A stretch of 14,374 nucleotides of DNA from Acidobacteriota bacterium (GTDB lineage Bacteria; Acidobacteriota; Terriglobia; Terriglobales; Acidobacteriaceae): the NCBI GenBank assembly GCA_021779695.1, contig JAJYAE010000081.1, forward strand, positions 1 through 14,374, in the 5' to 3' direction. Numbering within the stretch: the stretch's first letter is position 1; the number at the start of each line of letters is the position of its first letter. Shown in pieces: positions 7,632-14,374 of this stretch. The notes beneath the pieces were generated by a model, which had not been told where the DNA came from, made no database searches, and worked only from the letters and a program-made list of their open reading frames with translations. A program made the position numbers and the translations under genes.

Positions 7632-8738
7632 CTACATGTTGCGGGTGGTGAAAACACTGAGCGCGCGCGCCCGGCTCGACGACATAACCAGATTGACGCC
7701 GACCGCATCAGCTGGATTGGTGAACCTACGCAGCAAGTCGTATGTTTGGTGTGCAATGGTGCTGACATTCCCTCGATCGGCAAAGAAATCTCTCACATAG
7801 CGCATGCCGAATCCAGCGAGAATATCCGCGACCTGAACTCCGATGGACTTGGAAGAACTCGCAAAACTGAGAGAGGCGGACTCTCGGAAATTGAAGTCAG
7901 AGTGAGGTGTAAACATCTCGTCCGCCCTCTCCCGAAGAGCTTCAGCAGTTTGCTTGCTGATTTCGAGAATGTGGTCGAACTGAAGCTGTTCATCGTGGAT
8001 CAGACGAACATTGGCCAGGCGCCCCTTTTGTTTGCGGTTGATCCGAGCATAGATGTTCGTGAACGCTGAGAGGTTTGGCAAGATCCACACACGTTTTTGG
8101 TGCTTGTTATCGTCGGGGATCGGGAGGTAACCGAAGAAAGCATTGTCGTGCCCATCTGCACGCGCTTCCTCAGCGTCGGTCAGGGCGGTTGAAGCCAGGC
8201 CGACAACAATAGCGGCAACATCTCCCGCGCCGGCATCTGCGCGAGCAAACTCGACCAGTGCAGAAAGCTGAGTGCTGAGGGTCTGGTGAGAGGGCGATAG
8301 GCAGGCTTCGATGAACTTCGCAAACACAGCGTCAGGCATTCGTTCAAAGATATAATCTGCGACGAGGTTTTGAATGAAATGAGTCCGCGGGTCTGCGGCC
8401 ATGCCTTGGATGGGTGGTAACAACTGACATGATGTGATATGTGTGGCCAGGAAAAACTTCTTGTCCATGATTTCCAAGAAGAACGGGTACCGTTCCGTGC
8501 AGACCAGCTTCACGACTTCATACGTAAATTCCGGGCGCTCCTGGCGCGCAGACGACTTGAGCTCATCAAGCCGGACATCGTACTTGTCTCTGACACAGTT
8601 GATTTCTTGTTCTAGAGAGAACTCGTTCGCTACGCCGACCGCTGCTAGACAGAAGATTGGCTGATCATTGAAATCTGACAAAGTATTCAGTTTTGCGACG
8701 TCGCCTGTCTGGCCGCTCTCATCGATGAAGTAATCCAC
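7632..8738 (-). CDS. DUF3800 domain protein
   Basis: The DUF3800 family is thought to have an RNase H-like fold with acidic active-site residues, but its biochemical role is not established. The N-terminus VDYFIDESGQTGD (Asp6, Glu7 from the GTG start) is the family signature. The C-terminal GVQVADILAGFGMRYV (Asp305) is the second conserved acidic motif. The length of 368 residues is at the upper end for the family. The frame also extends to a TTG at 8774, five bases from the pAgo stop. GTG 8738 is preferred because GAGGGA lies six bases upstream and it places the signature at the N-terminus. It lies between pAgo and the CHAT gene, which suggests a part in the same defence response, for instance as a nuclease. 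That role is inferred. Confidence 0.82.
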   Translation of the reverse strand: MDYFIDESGQTGDVAKLNTLSDFNDQPIFCLAAVGVANEFSLEQEINCVRDKYDVRLDELKSSARQERPEFTYEVVKLVCTERYPFFLEIMDKKFFLATHITSCQLLPPIQGMAADPRTHFIQNLVADYIFERMPDAVFAKFIEACLSPSHQTLSTQLSALVEFARADAGAGDVAAIVVGLASTALTDAEEARADGHDNAFFGYLPIPDDNKHQKRVWILPNLSAFTNIYARINRKQKGRLANVRLIHDEQLQFDHILEISKQTAEALRERADEMFTPHSDFNFRESASLSFASSSKSIGVQVADILAGFGMRYVRDFFADRGNVSTIAHQTYDLLRRFTNPADAVGVNLVMSSSRARALSVFTTRNM

Positions 8739-8763
8739 TTTTCGTCCCTCGCCGACATCGTGG

Positions 8764-8777
8764 AGGTTGATCAACCA
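8764..8777. repeat. Palindrome AGGTTGATCAACCA at pAgo/DUF3800 junction
   Basis: The perfect 12-base palindrome GGTTGATCAACC (8765-8776) lies at the junction, just downstream of the pAgo stop and overlapping the alternative TTG start of DUF3800. The same 14 bases occur at 10088-10101. It could be a protein-binding site or a coincidence of shared codons. Confidence 0.35.
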
Positions 8778-8778
8778 A

Positions 8779-10281
8779 CTACATATAGAACCTGTAGGAG
8801 GGATTGGGAATCTGGTCCTCTGGAAGCTCGGCCATCAGCATCCCCACCTTCTTAGCAAAGGATAGAGTGATCGGATATCTTCCGATGCCTTCGCTCGAGT
8901 TCCAATTCATCTTTGTAAGGGCAAGGATCTCCGAGGCGCGTTGGCGGATATCCGTCTCTCCACACGATCCGATCTGGACAGGGGCGGGAATATAAGGCCC
9001 GGGATATTCATGCCACCAGGAAACGTACCCCATCGTGAAGAGGAAGAACTCATCTCCGATCGAGCAGAGAGTTCCACGCCAAGGCTCTTGCATGCCTTTT
9101 CTGACGAGGCGGAGCGCCGTCGGGCGAATCCATACGAGTTCACAAGCAGGGACACGGGAGTTTGCGATCGACCGGAACCCCATTTCTTCTTCCGGCTGGT
9201 ACATACTGGTTTTATGAATCACGATCCTGGACGGCGTTAGCCCCGAAATCGCTTCATATTTGTCGACCACTTCTTTGATCAGGTCCGCCGACTGTGTCTC
9301 GTTCAAATACGGCTGCCGGTCGCGCTTCTGGTGGCGCGGAATCGTCGAGCCCTTCAAGGCAAACGGCTCGATCTCGTTGGAGAAAGCCTGGGCCACGCTC
9401 GCGTAAACCATATCACCATCACGCCGTTTCAAGTGATGGAAGGATATTCCGATAAAGCATGTGTTCTTGGGTAGGACCGATGGCCGCCATGGCTCCCGAC
9501 CTGCCTTATAGAAGAGCGAAGTGCTGAGATTCCACGCGCGCGTCGCGTTGCTCTGCCCCTCTGCCGCGGGTCGCAAGAACGTGTCCCGGCGCATCACCTG
9601 AATAGGGATTGCGTTCGGCTGACTGATGACCCGTGCCTTTAGGGCTCGGTAAAAGGTGCGAAAGAGCAGATCTTCGGCTTGAGTGCGCAATTCTTCTGCT
9701 GCGGCCAACTCCTCCGGGCTCGGTTGGAAGAGCGTCAGCTGCTCTCCCTCTTCCTCCTCTTGAAGCCGCTCCAGCGCGGCTCGCTCGACCTCAGTCAAGC
9801 GCGGATTGCTGACGCGGAGGTCTGCCAGCTCATCAGGGAGGCAGACAAGAATGCAGTCGGGGCGCACATCACCAAAGAGGCTCTGAATTCGAGCGTCGTA
9901 CAGATCGAGAAGGCTATCGAACCGCCTGATCTGTGCCGGCTCCGCGAGTGCCAGGTCAAGCCGAGCCTGGTCGACTATGCGGACGAAGCGGTCGTCCAGC
10001 ACGAAGTTCACTCCAAACGCATGCGGACCTCCGGGCCAGTCCCGATATCTCTGTCCGTTTTTCTCGAACGCGACCGACATGAGGTTAAGGTTGATCAACC
10101 ATTTCTTCGCGATCTCTATCTCCGCGGGAGCTCCAACCAGCCCCAAACGGACATCTTTTCCCGGTGATTTATCCGCTGCTCCGTACCGTGACATCATCGC
10201 CCGGGGATCGACGCCTGCCTTACCGGCGGCGAAGCTGATCTCCGGCTCTGGAAGAATCTCGATTTCGACACTCGTCTTCAT
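8779..10281 (-). CDS. Short prokaryotic Argonaute (MID-PIWI), catalytically inactive
   Basis: Guide-binding subunit of a short-pAgo system. Its 500 residues contain only MID and PIWI, with no N or PAZ domain. The NLSTSLFYKAGREPW segment (about 251-265) and CFIGISFHHL (275-284), which opens PIWI, are typical of pAgo, as is the C-terminal LTKMNWNSSEGIGRYPITLSFAKKVG (about 435-460). The slicer tetrad is absent: the first position is Ser280 (GIS instead of GID), and the Asp that normally follows VIH is replaced (VIHKTSM, 354-360). A Glu-rich, probably disordered stretch lies at 171-205. Its ATG overlaps the stop of the SIR2-APAZ gene (ATGA), so the two are translationally coupled. In studied relatives such a pAgo forms a heterodimer with the APAZ partner, binds guide RNA and recognises DNA targets. 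Confidence 0.92.
   Translation of the reverse strand: MKTSVEIEILPEPEISFAAGKAGVDPRAMMSRYGAADKSPGKDVRLGLVGAPAEIEIAKKWLINLNLMSVAFEKNGQRYRDWPGGPHAFGVNFVLDDRFVRIVDQARLDLALAEPAQIRRFDSLLDLYDARIQSLFGDVRPDCILVCLPDELADLRVSNPRLTEVERAALERLQEEEEGEQLTLFQPSPEELAAAEELRTQAEDLLFRTFYRALKARVISQPNAIPIQVMRRDTFLRPAAEGQSNATRAWNLSTSLFYKAGREPWRPSVLPKNTCFIGISFHHLKRRDGDMVYASVAQAFSNEIEPFALKGSTIPRHQKRDRQPYLNETQSADLIKEVVDKYEAISGLTPSRIVIHKTSMYQPEEEMGFRSIANSRVPACELVWIRPTALRLVRKGMQEPWRGTLCSIGDEFFLFTMGYVSWWHEYPGPYIPAPVQIGSCGETDIRQRASEILALTKMNWNSSEGIGRYPITLSFAKKVGMLMAELPEDQIPNPSYRFYM
10088..10101. repeat. Second copy of palindrome AGGTTGATCAACCA inside pAgo
   Basis: Identical over 14 bases to the copy at 8764-8777. Here it encodes part of WLINLN near the pAgo N-terminus. 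A weaker copy (10 of 12 bases around TTGATCAA) lies at 4736-4747 in the CHAT gene. Confidence 0.35.
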
Positions 10282-12818
10282 CGCGCTTCGGGGACCTCCA
10301 CGTTGAGGTAAGCTGCGTCCACAAGGATGTCGTATTCATCGGGGATGCCAAGATTGATCGTGGAACCGCCGTCGGCTAGGAAGACTGCCCAGAAGATTAG
10401 GTCCGTTTCGACGTTTTTGTTCTTGTCGAATTTCATTCTTCGGGTGGCCTTCGCCGTCCGCGCGAACGACGGCAGTGGCGTCTTCGCATCAGCTCCTGTG
10501 AACATGTAGAACGGCTTGATCCGGATACACCATCGACCGTTCATGTAGACCAACGCGTAACCGAAGCCTTCGTTTTCAAACCAAGGCCTCTCCTCGTTGC
10601 GCTGCTTGACGACTTCTCTGCGGTTGCCGCGTTTTTGTGGGCTGTCCCAAACGACCGTCCGATTGGCACCGTCTTTGCCCGTAAAGAATGCCCTATGTAT
10701 CTTGTCTCCTTCAAGAAGAAGCCCCTCCTCTTCGAAGTCCTCAATATGTGCCTCAAAATGCTCGCGGAGCAGCCAGGAGAGGACGCGGCGCTTATCTTCG
10801 TCTTCCTCAATCTCAGAGCGGGTAATCGAATCACTCGCCTGGACATCTGCGATCGGAGCCAGCACGCGTAGGAGTTTATCCAGTGGCGCAAAGCTCCAAA
10901 ACTCATGAGTGTCCTCGAACGGACGCGCAATGAAAACGCCGCAGTCCGCCAAATCCACCGAGGACGTACTGTCCCACAGTCTGGAAGTCAGACGAACGAT
11001 CGTTACGTGTGTCGGAAGCGACACTACAGGAAGCAGATTCAGGACATAGACCCCGGTGGGATGGGTCGAATGCGCAACGAGTTTCGATCCCGCGGTCGAT
11101 GCAGCCTGTTTGACGATCGCCGAGAAGGTCCCTTCCTGCTGGTTATGGAAGAATGCTGATTCGCCGCCCGCTTCGATCATGAGCTTGTTCACATCGACGA
11201 GACCTGTTCCCGCCCGTTCCATGGCCCGCAGCCCAAAGAAGATGTCACAGAGGGACACGTTGCGGGGATCTGTAGCCCCAGCGGCGATGCCAATTTTGCC
11301 ATCGGGATCAACCGACAGCAGCTTGGCCATCTTCGGCGTGAGCCCGCCCGGGTTCTTTAAAGCGATCTGGATACCAGGCTGAATGTCGATGTTTGCCGAT
11401 CGTTCGACCTCGTAGTCCCTATGCACGAGCAGGTTCACGAGTAGCTCGACCAAGGCGCGCTGCTGATACGCAGGTTGATCTTCATGGTTTCTGCGCTTCT
11501 TCAGCTTCACAACCGGATTGACATCGGTCGATTCAATTTTTTCGAGCAGGCGACGACGTTGCGAAAGAAGATTGCCGTCATAGACCTCGCGCTTCTTCCC
11601 TAGTTCAGTAACGGTCACGACCGCTTGGGGAACGAACTTCTGAGTGTTCTTCCCAAACAACAGTATCGCGCCGTATGTAACTTCGTCTTCGCCGTGCGCA
11701 TTCCTCAAGAGCAGTCCCTGCTCCCGCATCAGGGGAAGAAGAGCGTCGCGAGTCAGAGCTGCCCGCCGCAGCTGTTCGCAATAGGTGGTCAGACTCACGA
11801 GCGCGAGATCCAGGTCTAGGTCATCGAGCGTAGCTCCTTGGCAGATGCGCTCGTCGAAGGATCGTTGACCATCATCGCTGTGCGCGAGGGTGTCAGAAAA
11901 TCTGTCTCTCCCGATGAGCTGCTTCGCGGCATCGCCCAGCACCTCGTCGAATCCTTCGATTTCGATGAAAGTGAAGTTCGACGACAAGCGCTGCGCGAGT
12001 TCAAGTACTTTGGTGTGCGGCTCTTCGCCGCCGCGGGTGCACCAATAGATTCCGTTGCGAAAATCTAATCTGCCAGCATCGCTTTGCCCCAAGAGACCTT
12101 CCATGATCGAAGGCTCCGAGCCTCGGTATCCGATAACGATGATCGGGGAGGCTTTGAGGAGAGGGCGCAGTAACTGAATCAACGAGTCATCAAGGGAACC
12201 GATTTCGCCTCGGCTGTTCTTGTCCGAATACTGCTCTGCTTTGCCGTGCAGCCAAACAATCTGGCATTTGTTGAAGACGTCGAACTCGCCATAGTCTCCA
12301 GGCCCGCGGTTCACTTCTGCAATGTGTTTGATGTGCGGATGGCGGGCTCGGAGAGCATCTGGCAGACATGGGTCGAAATTCGTCGTCAGAATGGTCCGAA
12401 CAAGCCCGCGCATCACGAAATCAGCCAGAATCCCATAGCCGCTCGAAATTCCATTGCGCGGGTTCATGATATCGAGCAGGACGCGCTTTCGAAGCTCCGC
12501 CGGGACAAGAAGATGTTCGACAATTGCCGGAAAGTTTTCGGCTAGGCTCGTCGCGGCTCGATTGAACCAAGGTTGCTCTTGCAACCAAGGCTCCCACTCA
12601 GTTGGCCGCACACGTTCTGGAGGGCGCTGCCCTTGCAGCTTGCGCTCGGAATAGACAACTCTCGCGATCTGCTTGACCGCGTCCGTGGCGGTGGGGACAC
12701 CCGAACGGAAAGAGGCCCCTGCTCCTAGAAAGAAGATCGGCCAACGGTCATCTTCTCCCCGCAAAAGGGTCGCGACGAGGGCAACAGCGTCGGCCCCTCT
12801 GACTCGACGAAAACTCAT
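10278..12818 (-). CDS. SIR2 - RecG/DHS-like HATPase - APAZ fusion, effector partner of short pAgo
   Basis: Predicted NAD+-consuming effector. The SIR2 domain spans about residues 10-305: FFLGAGAS (29-36), TTNFD (145-149), WLHG with the catalytic His191, and GYRG (230-233). Residues about 320-565 match the part that follows the AlbA_2 domain in RecG/DHS-like HATPase proteins: GATLDDLD (328-335), AILLFGK (384-390), LVELLVNLLVHRDYE (456-470), NPGGL (489-493) and RAMERAGTG (531-539). The SIR2 domain thus replaces AlbA_2. The rest, about 580-846, is APAZ, with the hallmark MKFDKNKNVETDLIFWAVFL near the end. SIR2-APAZ partners are usually near 450-500 residues, so this one is much longer. First gene of the operon; AGAGGGG lies nine bases before the ATG. 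In studied systems the SIR2 site hydrolyses NAD+ after target recognition. Confidence 0.9.
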   Translation of the reverse strand: MSFRRVRGADAVALVATLLRGEDDRWPIFFLGAGASFRSGVPTATDAVKQIARVVYSERKLQGQRPPERVRPTEWEPWLQEQPWFNRAATSLAENFPAIVEHLLVPAELRKRVLLDIMNPRNGISSGYGILADFVMRGLVRTILTTNFDPCLPDALRARHPHIKHIAEVNRGPGDYGEFDVFNKCQIVWLHGKAEQYSDKNSRGEIGSLDDSLIQLLRPLLKASPIIVIGYRGSEPSIMEGLLGQSDAGRLDFRNGIYWCTRGGEEPHTKVLELAQRLSSNFTFIEIEGFDEVLGDAAKQLIGRDRFSDTLAHSDDGQRSFDERICQGATLDDLDLDLALVSLTTYCEQLRRAALTRDALLPLMREQGLLLRNAHGEDEVTYGAILLFGKNTQKFVPQAVVTVTELGKKREVYDGNLLSQRRRLLEKIESTDVNPVVKLKKRRNHEDQPAYQQRALVELLVNLLVHRDYEVERSANIDIQPGIQIALKNPGGLTPKMAKLLSVDPDGKIGIAAGATDPRNVSLCDIFFGLRAMERAGTGLVDVNKLMIEAGGESAFFHNQQEGTFSAIVKQAASTAGSKLVAHSTHPTGVYVLNLLPVVSLPTHVTIVRLTSRLWDSTSSVDLADCGVFIARPFEDTHEFWSFAPLDKLLRVLAPIADVQASDSITRSEIEEDEDKRRVLSWLLREHFEAHIEDFEEEGLLLEGDKIHRAFFTGKDGANRTVVWDSPQKRGNRREVVKQRNEERPWFENEGFGYALVYMNGRWCIRIKPFYMFTGADAKTPLPSFARTAKATRRMKFDKNKNVETDLIFWAVFLADGGSTINLGIPDEYDILVDAAYLNVEVPEAR

Positions 12819-12845
12819 CGAACACAGCCCCTCTCTTCAGCTAAA

Positions 12846-12944
12846 TCTGACCTTCAGCTCGCGAGACGCACGTGATCCCATAAGCACGATCAAGATTCTC
12901 GTGAACTGTCCATTTTTACACATTCCTAGTGTGTGAAGGTCAGA
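12846..12944. promoter_or_regulatory. Inverted repeat TCTGACCTTCA...TGAAGGTCAGA around the operon promoter
   Basis: The perfect 11-bp arms lie at 12846-12856 and 12934-12944, 77 bases apart. One arm is about 28 bases upstream of the SIR2-APAZ start codon; the other overlaps the putative -35 box. The layout resembles a pair of operators, or two integrase or repressor half-sites. No regulator gene is present in the window. Confidence 0.45.
12915..12943 (-). promoter_or_regulatory. Candidate promoter of the Argonaute operon
   Basis: On the minus strand CTGACC (12938-12943) and TGTAAA (12915-12920) are 17 bases apart, a weak match to -35 and -10 boxes. A dyad ACACA-N7-TGTGT (12918-12934) sits in the spacer, where a repressor would block it. 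The predicted leader is about 90 bases. Confidence 0.3.
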
Positions 12945-13216
12945 AGCACCCATGTCACTACTGACCGAAAAGAGAAACGAAATGCGGCACACTCCTGGCA
13001 CTGATTCCTAGGATCGAATTATTGCCGGATCGGGTAAAGGGCACTGACGGGGGTTCAGCACTTCTCGCTCCCCCACCTTCACCTCGTTTGGTTTCGGGTC
13101 GCTGGCTCGTTACCTGAACCCACAACTCCCCTCAATTCCATACTCACGACCGCCTCCCGCGCAATCTCACCTAATGGCTTCTCCGTCTTTTCCTGCTTAC
13201 ACTCCGGAGTTCTTCC

Positions 13217-14191
13217 ATGCAAGACAAACTCATCAACCTCTCTCATCCTTCTACTGGTCTTGAAGACCTAATCCAGCAGGCAAACGACCTCATCCGTGCA
13301 GCCAAGGCCCCGTCTACTCGCAAGGCCTACCAATCCGATTTCCGAATCTTCGAATCCTGGTGCACCGCTCACGGACTCATGTCTCTGCCATCCGCCCCCC
13401 AAACCATCGCTCTTTATATTGCGTCCTGCGTCGTTGCCCGCCTTGCGCCCGCCACAATCGCTCGCCGCTTGGCATCGATCTCGAAAGCTCACCAGGCTGC
13501 CGGCTTCGAAAACTCTCCCGCGTCCACCAAGCATTTCGTTGTCGGCGAAGTCCTCAAAGGCGCCCGCCGAACTTTGGGCGTTGCGCAGAAATGTAAAGAC
13601 CCACTTCTGCTGAACGATATTTGCCGGTTGCTTGCGGCATGCCCGAAGAATCTTTCTGGCCTGCGCGATCGCGCACTCATTCTCACCGGTTTCGCAGGAG
13701 CGTTTCGCCGCTCGGAACTCTGTGCGATGACTGTGGCCGATTTGTGCTTTTCGGATTCCGGGCTCGTGATCAACCTGCCGCGCTCGAAAGCCGATCAGGA
13801 GCAGGCCGGCGACAAGGTCGCGATCCCGTTCGGGGAACACGACGATACGTGTCCGATCAAGGCGCTGCGTAATTGGCTCGCGAAGGCCAACATCACCAAG
13901 GGTGCATTATTTCGCGGAGTCGATCGTCACAACAAGATAGCTGCCACAGGGCTGCATCGCGATTCGATTGCGGCGATTTTCAAGACCGCCGCGTCGAGGG
14001 CAGGAGTGAATGCAACCAACATCGCGGGTCACAGCGTTCGCGCTGGGATGGCAACACAGGCGGCGCTGAACGGATCGTCCGAACGCGCCATCGCGAAAAC
14101 CACGCGTCACAAATCCCGTCGCGTTTTGCGGCGTTACATCCGTCCGGGTGAGATGTTCCGCGAGAATGCATCGGCGAGCCTCGGCCTCTGA
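13217..14191 (+). CDS. Tyrosine recombinase (XerC/D-like integrase)
   Basis: Site-specific DNA recombinase of 324 residues that appears complete. A core-binding SAM-like domain covers about 15-110 (APSTRKAYQSDFRIFESWC). The catalytic domain follows with all active-site residues: Arg164 (AFRRSEL), Lys191 (PRSKADQ), His272 and Arg275 (GHSVRAGM), His298 (TRHKS) and the nucleophile Tyr307 (RRYIRPGE). The start is supported by GGAG seven bases upstream. It differs from the P4-type integrase at 1128 in lacking an arm-binding domain, so it belongs to another mobile element or serves as a second mobility gene of the island. It diverges from the Argonaute operon. Short repeats begin four bases after its stop codon and may be its recombination site or its terminator. 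Its target is not evident here. Confidence 0.9.
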   Translation: MQDKLINLSHPSTGLEDLIQQANDLIRAAKAPSTRKAYQSDFRIFESWCTAHGLMSLPSAPQTIALYIASCVVARLAPATIARRLASISKAHQAAGFENSPASTKHFVVGEVLKGARRTLGVAQKCKDPLLLNDICRLLAACPKNLSGLRDRALILTGFAGAFRRSELCAMTVADLCFSDSGLVINLPRSKADQEQAGDKVAIPFGEHDDTCPIKALRNWLAKANITKGALFRGVDRHNKIAATGLHRDSIAAIFKTAASRAGVNATNIAGHSVRAGMATQAALNGSSERAIAKTTRHKSRRVLRRYIRPGEMFRENASASLGL

Positions 14192-14194
14192 GCT

Positions 14195-14250
14195 GATTTC
14201 CGCGGCTCTAGGCAGTTTTCCCGGGCTCTAATTTCTGGTCCCGGGAAATC
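14195..14250 (+). repeat. Direct and inverted repeats after the recombinase gene (site or terminator)
   Basis: TTTCCGCGGCTCTA (14197-14210) is repeated as TTTCCCGGGCTCTA (14217-14230), 12 of 14 bases identical with a 20-base period. The second copy forms a perfect 9-bp inverted repeat, TTTCCCGGG (14217-14225) with CCCGGGAAA (14240-14248), around a 14-base gap. Pyrimidine-rich DNA (TCTCCTCTTCTC) follows, so a transcription terminator is possible. The three similar half-sites could equally be recombinase binding sites. The remaining bases to 14374 show nothing I can name. Confidence 0.4.
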
Positions 14251-14374
14251 TCCTCTTCTCAGGGGTAAGCGCCTTCCTCGCTACATCGACTCTCAATCAA
14301 GTCCAAGCCGCGCAATCCTCCCTCGCTCCGGACTCAAATTTCGATCTGAGGGATCATGCCAGCTGCGCTGAACA

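Larger units (their letters stand above)
12819..13216. other. 398-bp divergent intergenic region
   Basis: It separates the Argonaute operon (leftward) from the second recombinase (rightward). It holds the operon leader, a weak minus-strand promoter candidate, a widely spaced 11-bp inverted repeat and an ACACA/TGTGT dyad. It also has an 8-bp inverted repeat GGGTTCAG/CTGAACCC (13051-13058, 13114-13121). ATTCCTAG occurs twice (12922-12929, 13004-13011). I find no convincing small gene or RNA, and no strong plus-strand promoter for the recombinase. Confidence 0.6.

Noticed and set aside
9679..10167. 162-codon open frame on the plus strand opposite pAgo
   Set aside because: A shadow of the pAgo codons with no family resemblance.
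12991..13009. CCTGGC-N4-ATTCCT, resembling the tRNA 3' end and following bases (956-971), as a possible attR
   Set aside because: Only 12 of 16 bases match, the central four all differ and similarity stops at both ends; att cores normally share a longer exact stretch.
13051..13121. GGGTTCAG/CTGAACCC inverted repeat upstream of the second recombinase
   Set aside because: Eight-base arms 55 bases apart are likely by chance in this length of DNA; mentioned only in the intergenic entry.
13268..13840. 190-codon minus-strand frame opposite the second recombinase
   Set aside because: The plus-strand frame carries the full recombinase active site and a ribosome binding site; this one has no motifs.

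Overview
The window runs from a chromosomal flank into a tRNA-anchored genomic island that carries a prokaryotic Argonaute defence operon. The flank is GC-rich and encodes the N-terminal part of a secreted-type adenosine deaminase (minus strand, cut by the left edge). The style of this gene, together with the P4-type integrase and the IS3-family element, would fit an Acidobacteriota-like soil bacterium. That assignment is an impression from protein style, not proven by the window.

Layout: adenosine deaminase fragment (1-606, minus); a well-formed sigma70-type promoter (765-793) and tRNA-Phe(GAA) (892-966, plus); about 160 bp of repeat-rich DNA that looks like attL arm sites; a P4-type tyrosine integrase (1128-2375, plus) whose C-terminal tail has been cut off by an IS3-family insertion sequence (2366-3662). 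Then comes a four-gene minus-strand operon read from right to left: SIR2/HATPase-like/APAZ protein (12818-10278), short catalytically dead pAgo (10281-8779), DUF3800 protein (8738-7632) and a 1280-1295 residue helical-repeat/CHAT protease-like protein (7584 or 7629 to 3742). A 398 bp divergent intergenic region (12819-13216) separates it from a second, intact tyrosine recombinase (13217-14191, plus), which is followed by short direct and inverted repeats (14195-14250).

How the genes may work together: the first two genes overlap by ATGA and match the known short-pAgo scheme (SIR2-APAZ plus MID-PIWI, 'SPARSA'), in which guide-directed recognition of invader nucleic acid switches on NAD+ hydrolysis and cell suicide. 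What is unusual is (i) a RecG/DHS-like HATPase module between SIR2 and APAZ, and (ii) two further tightly packed genes, a DUF3800 protein and a CHAT caspase-like protein with an intact His/Cys pair. The operon therefore looks like a two-effector (NADase plus protease) Argonaute system. I know of no description of a pAgo-CHAT pairing. The link is inferred from gene order and spacing only.

The island has been remodelled: the IS has long imperfect terminal repeats but no visible target duplication, and the tRNA-side integrase lacks its tail. This suggests that a deletion or IS-mediated rearrangement joined the attL end to the defence operon.
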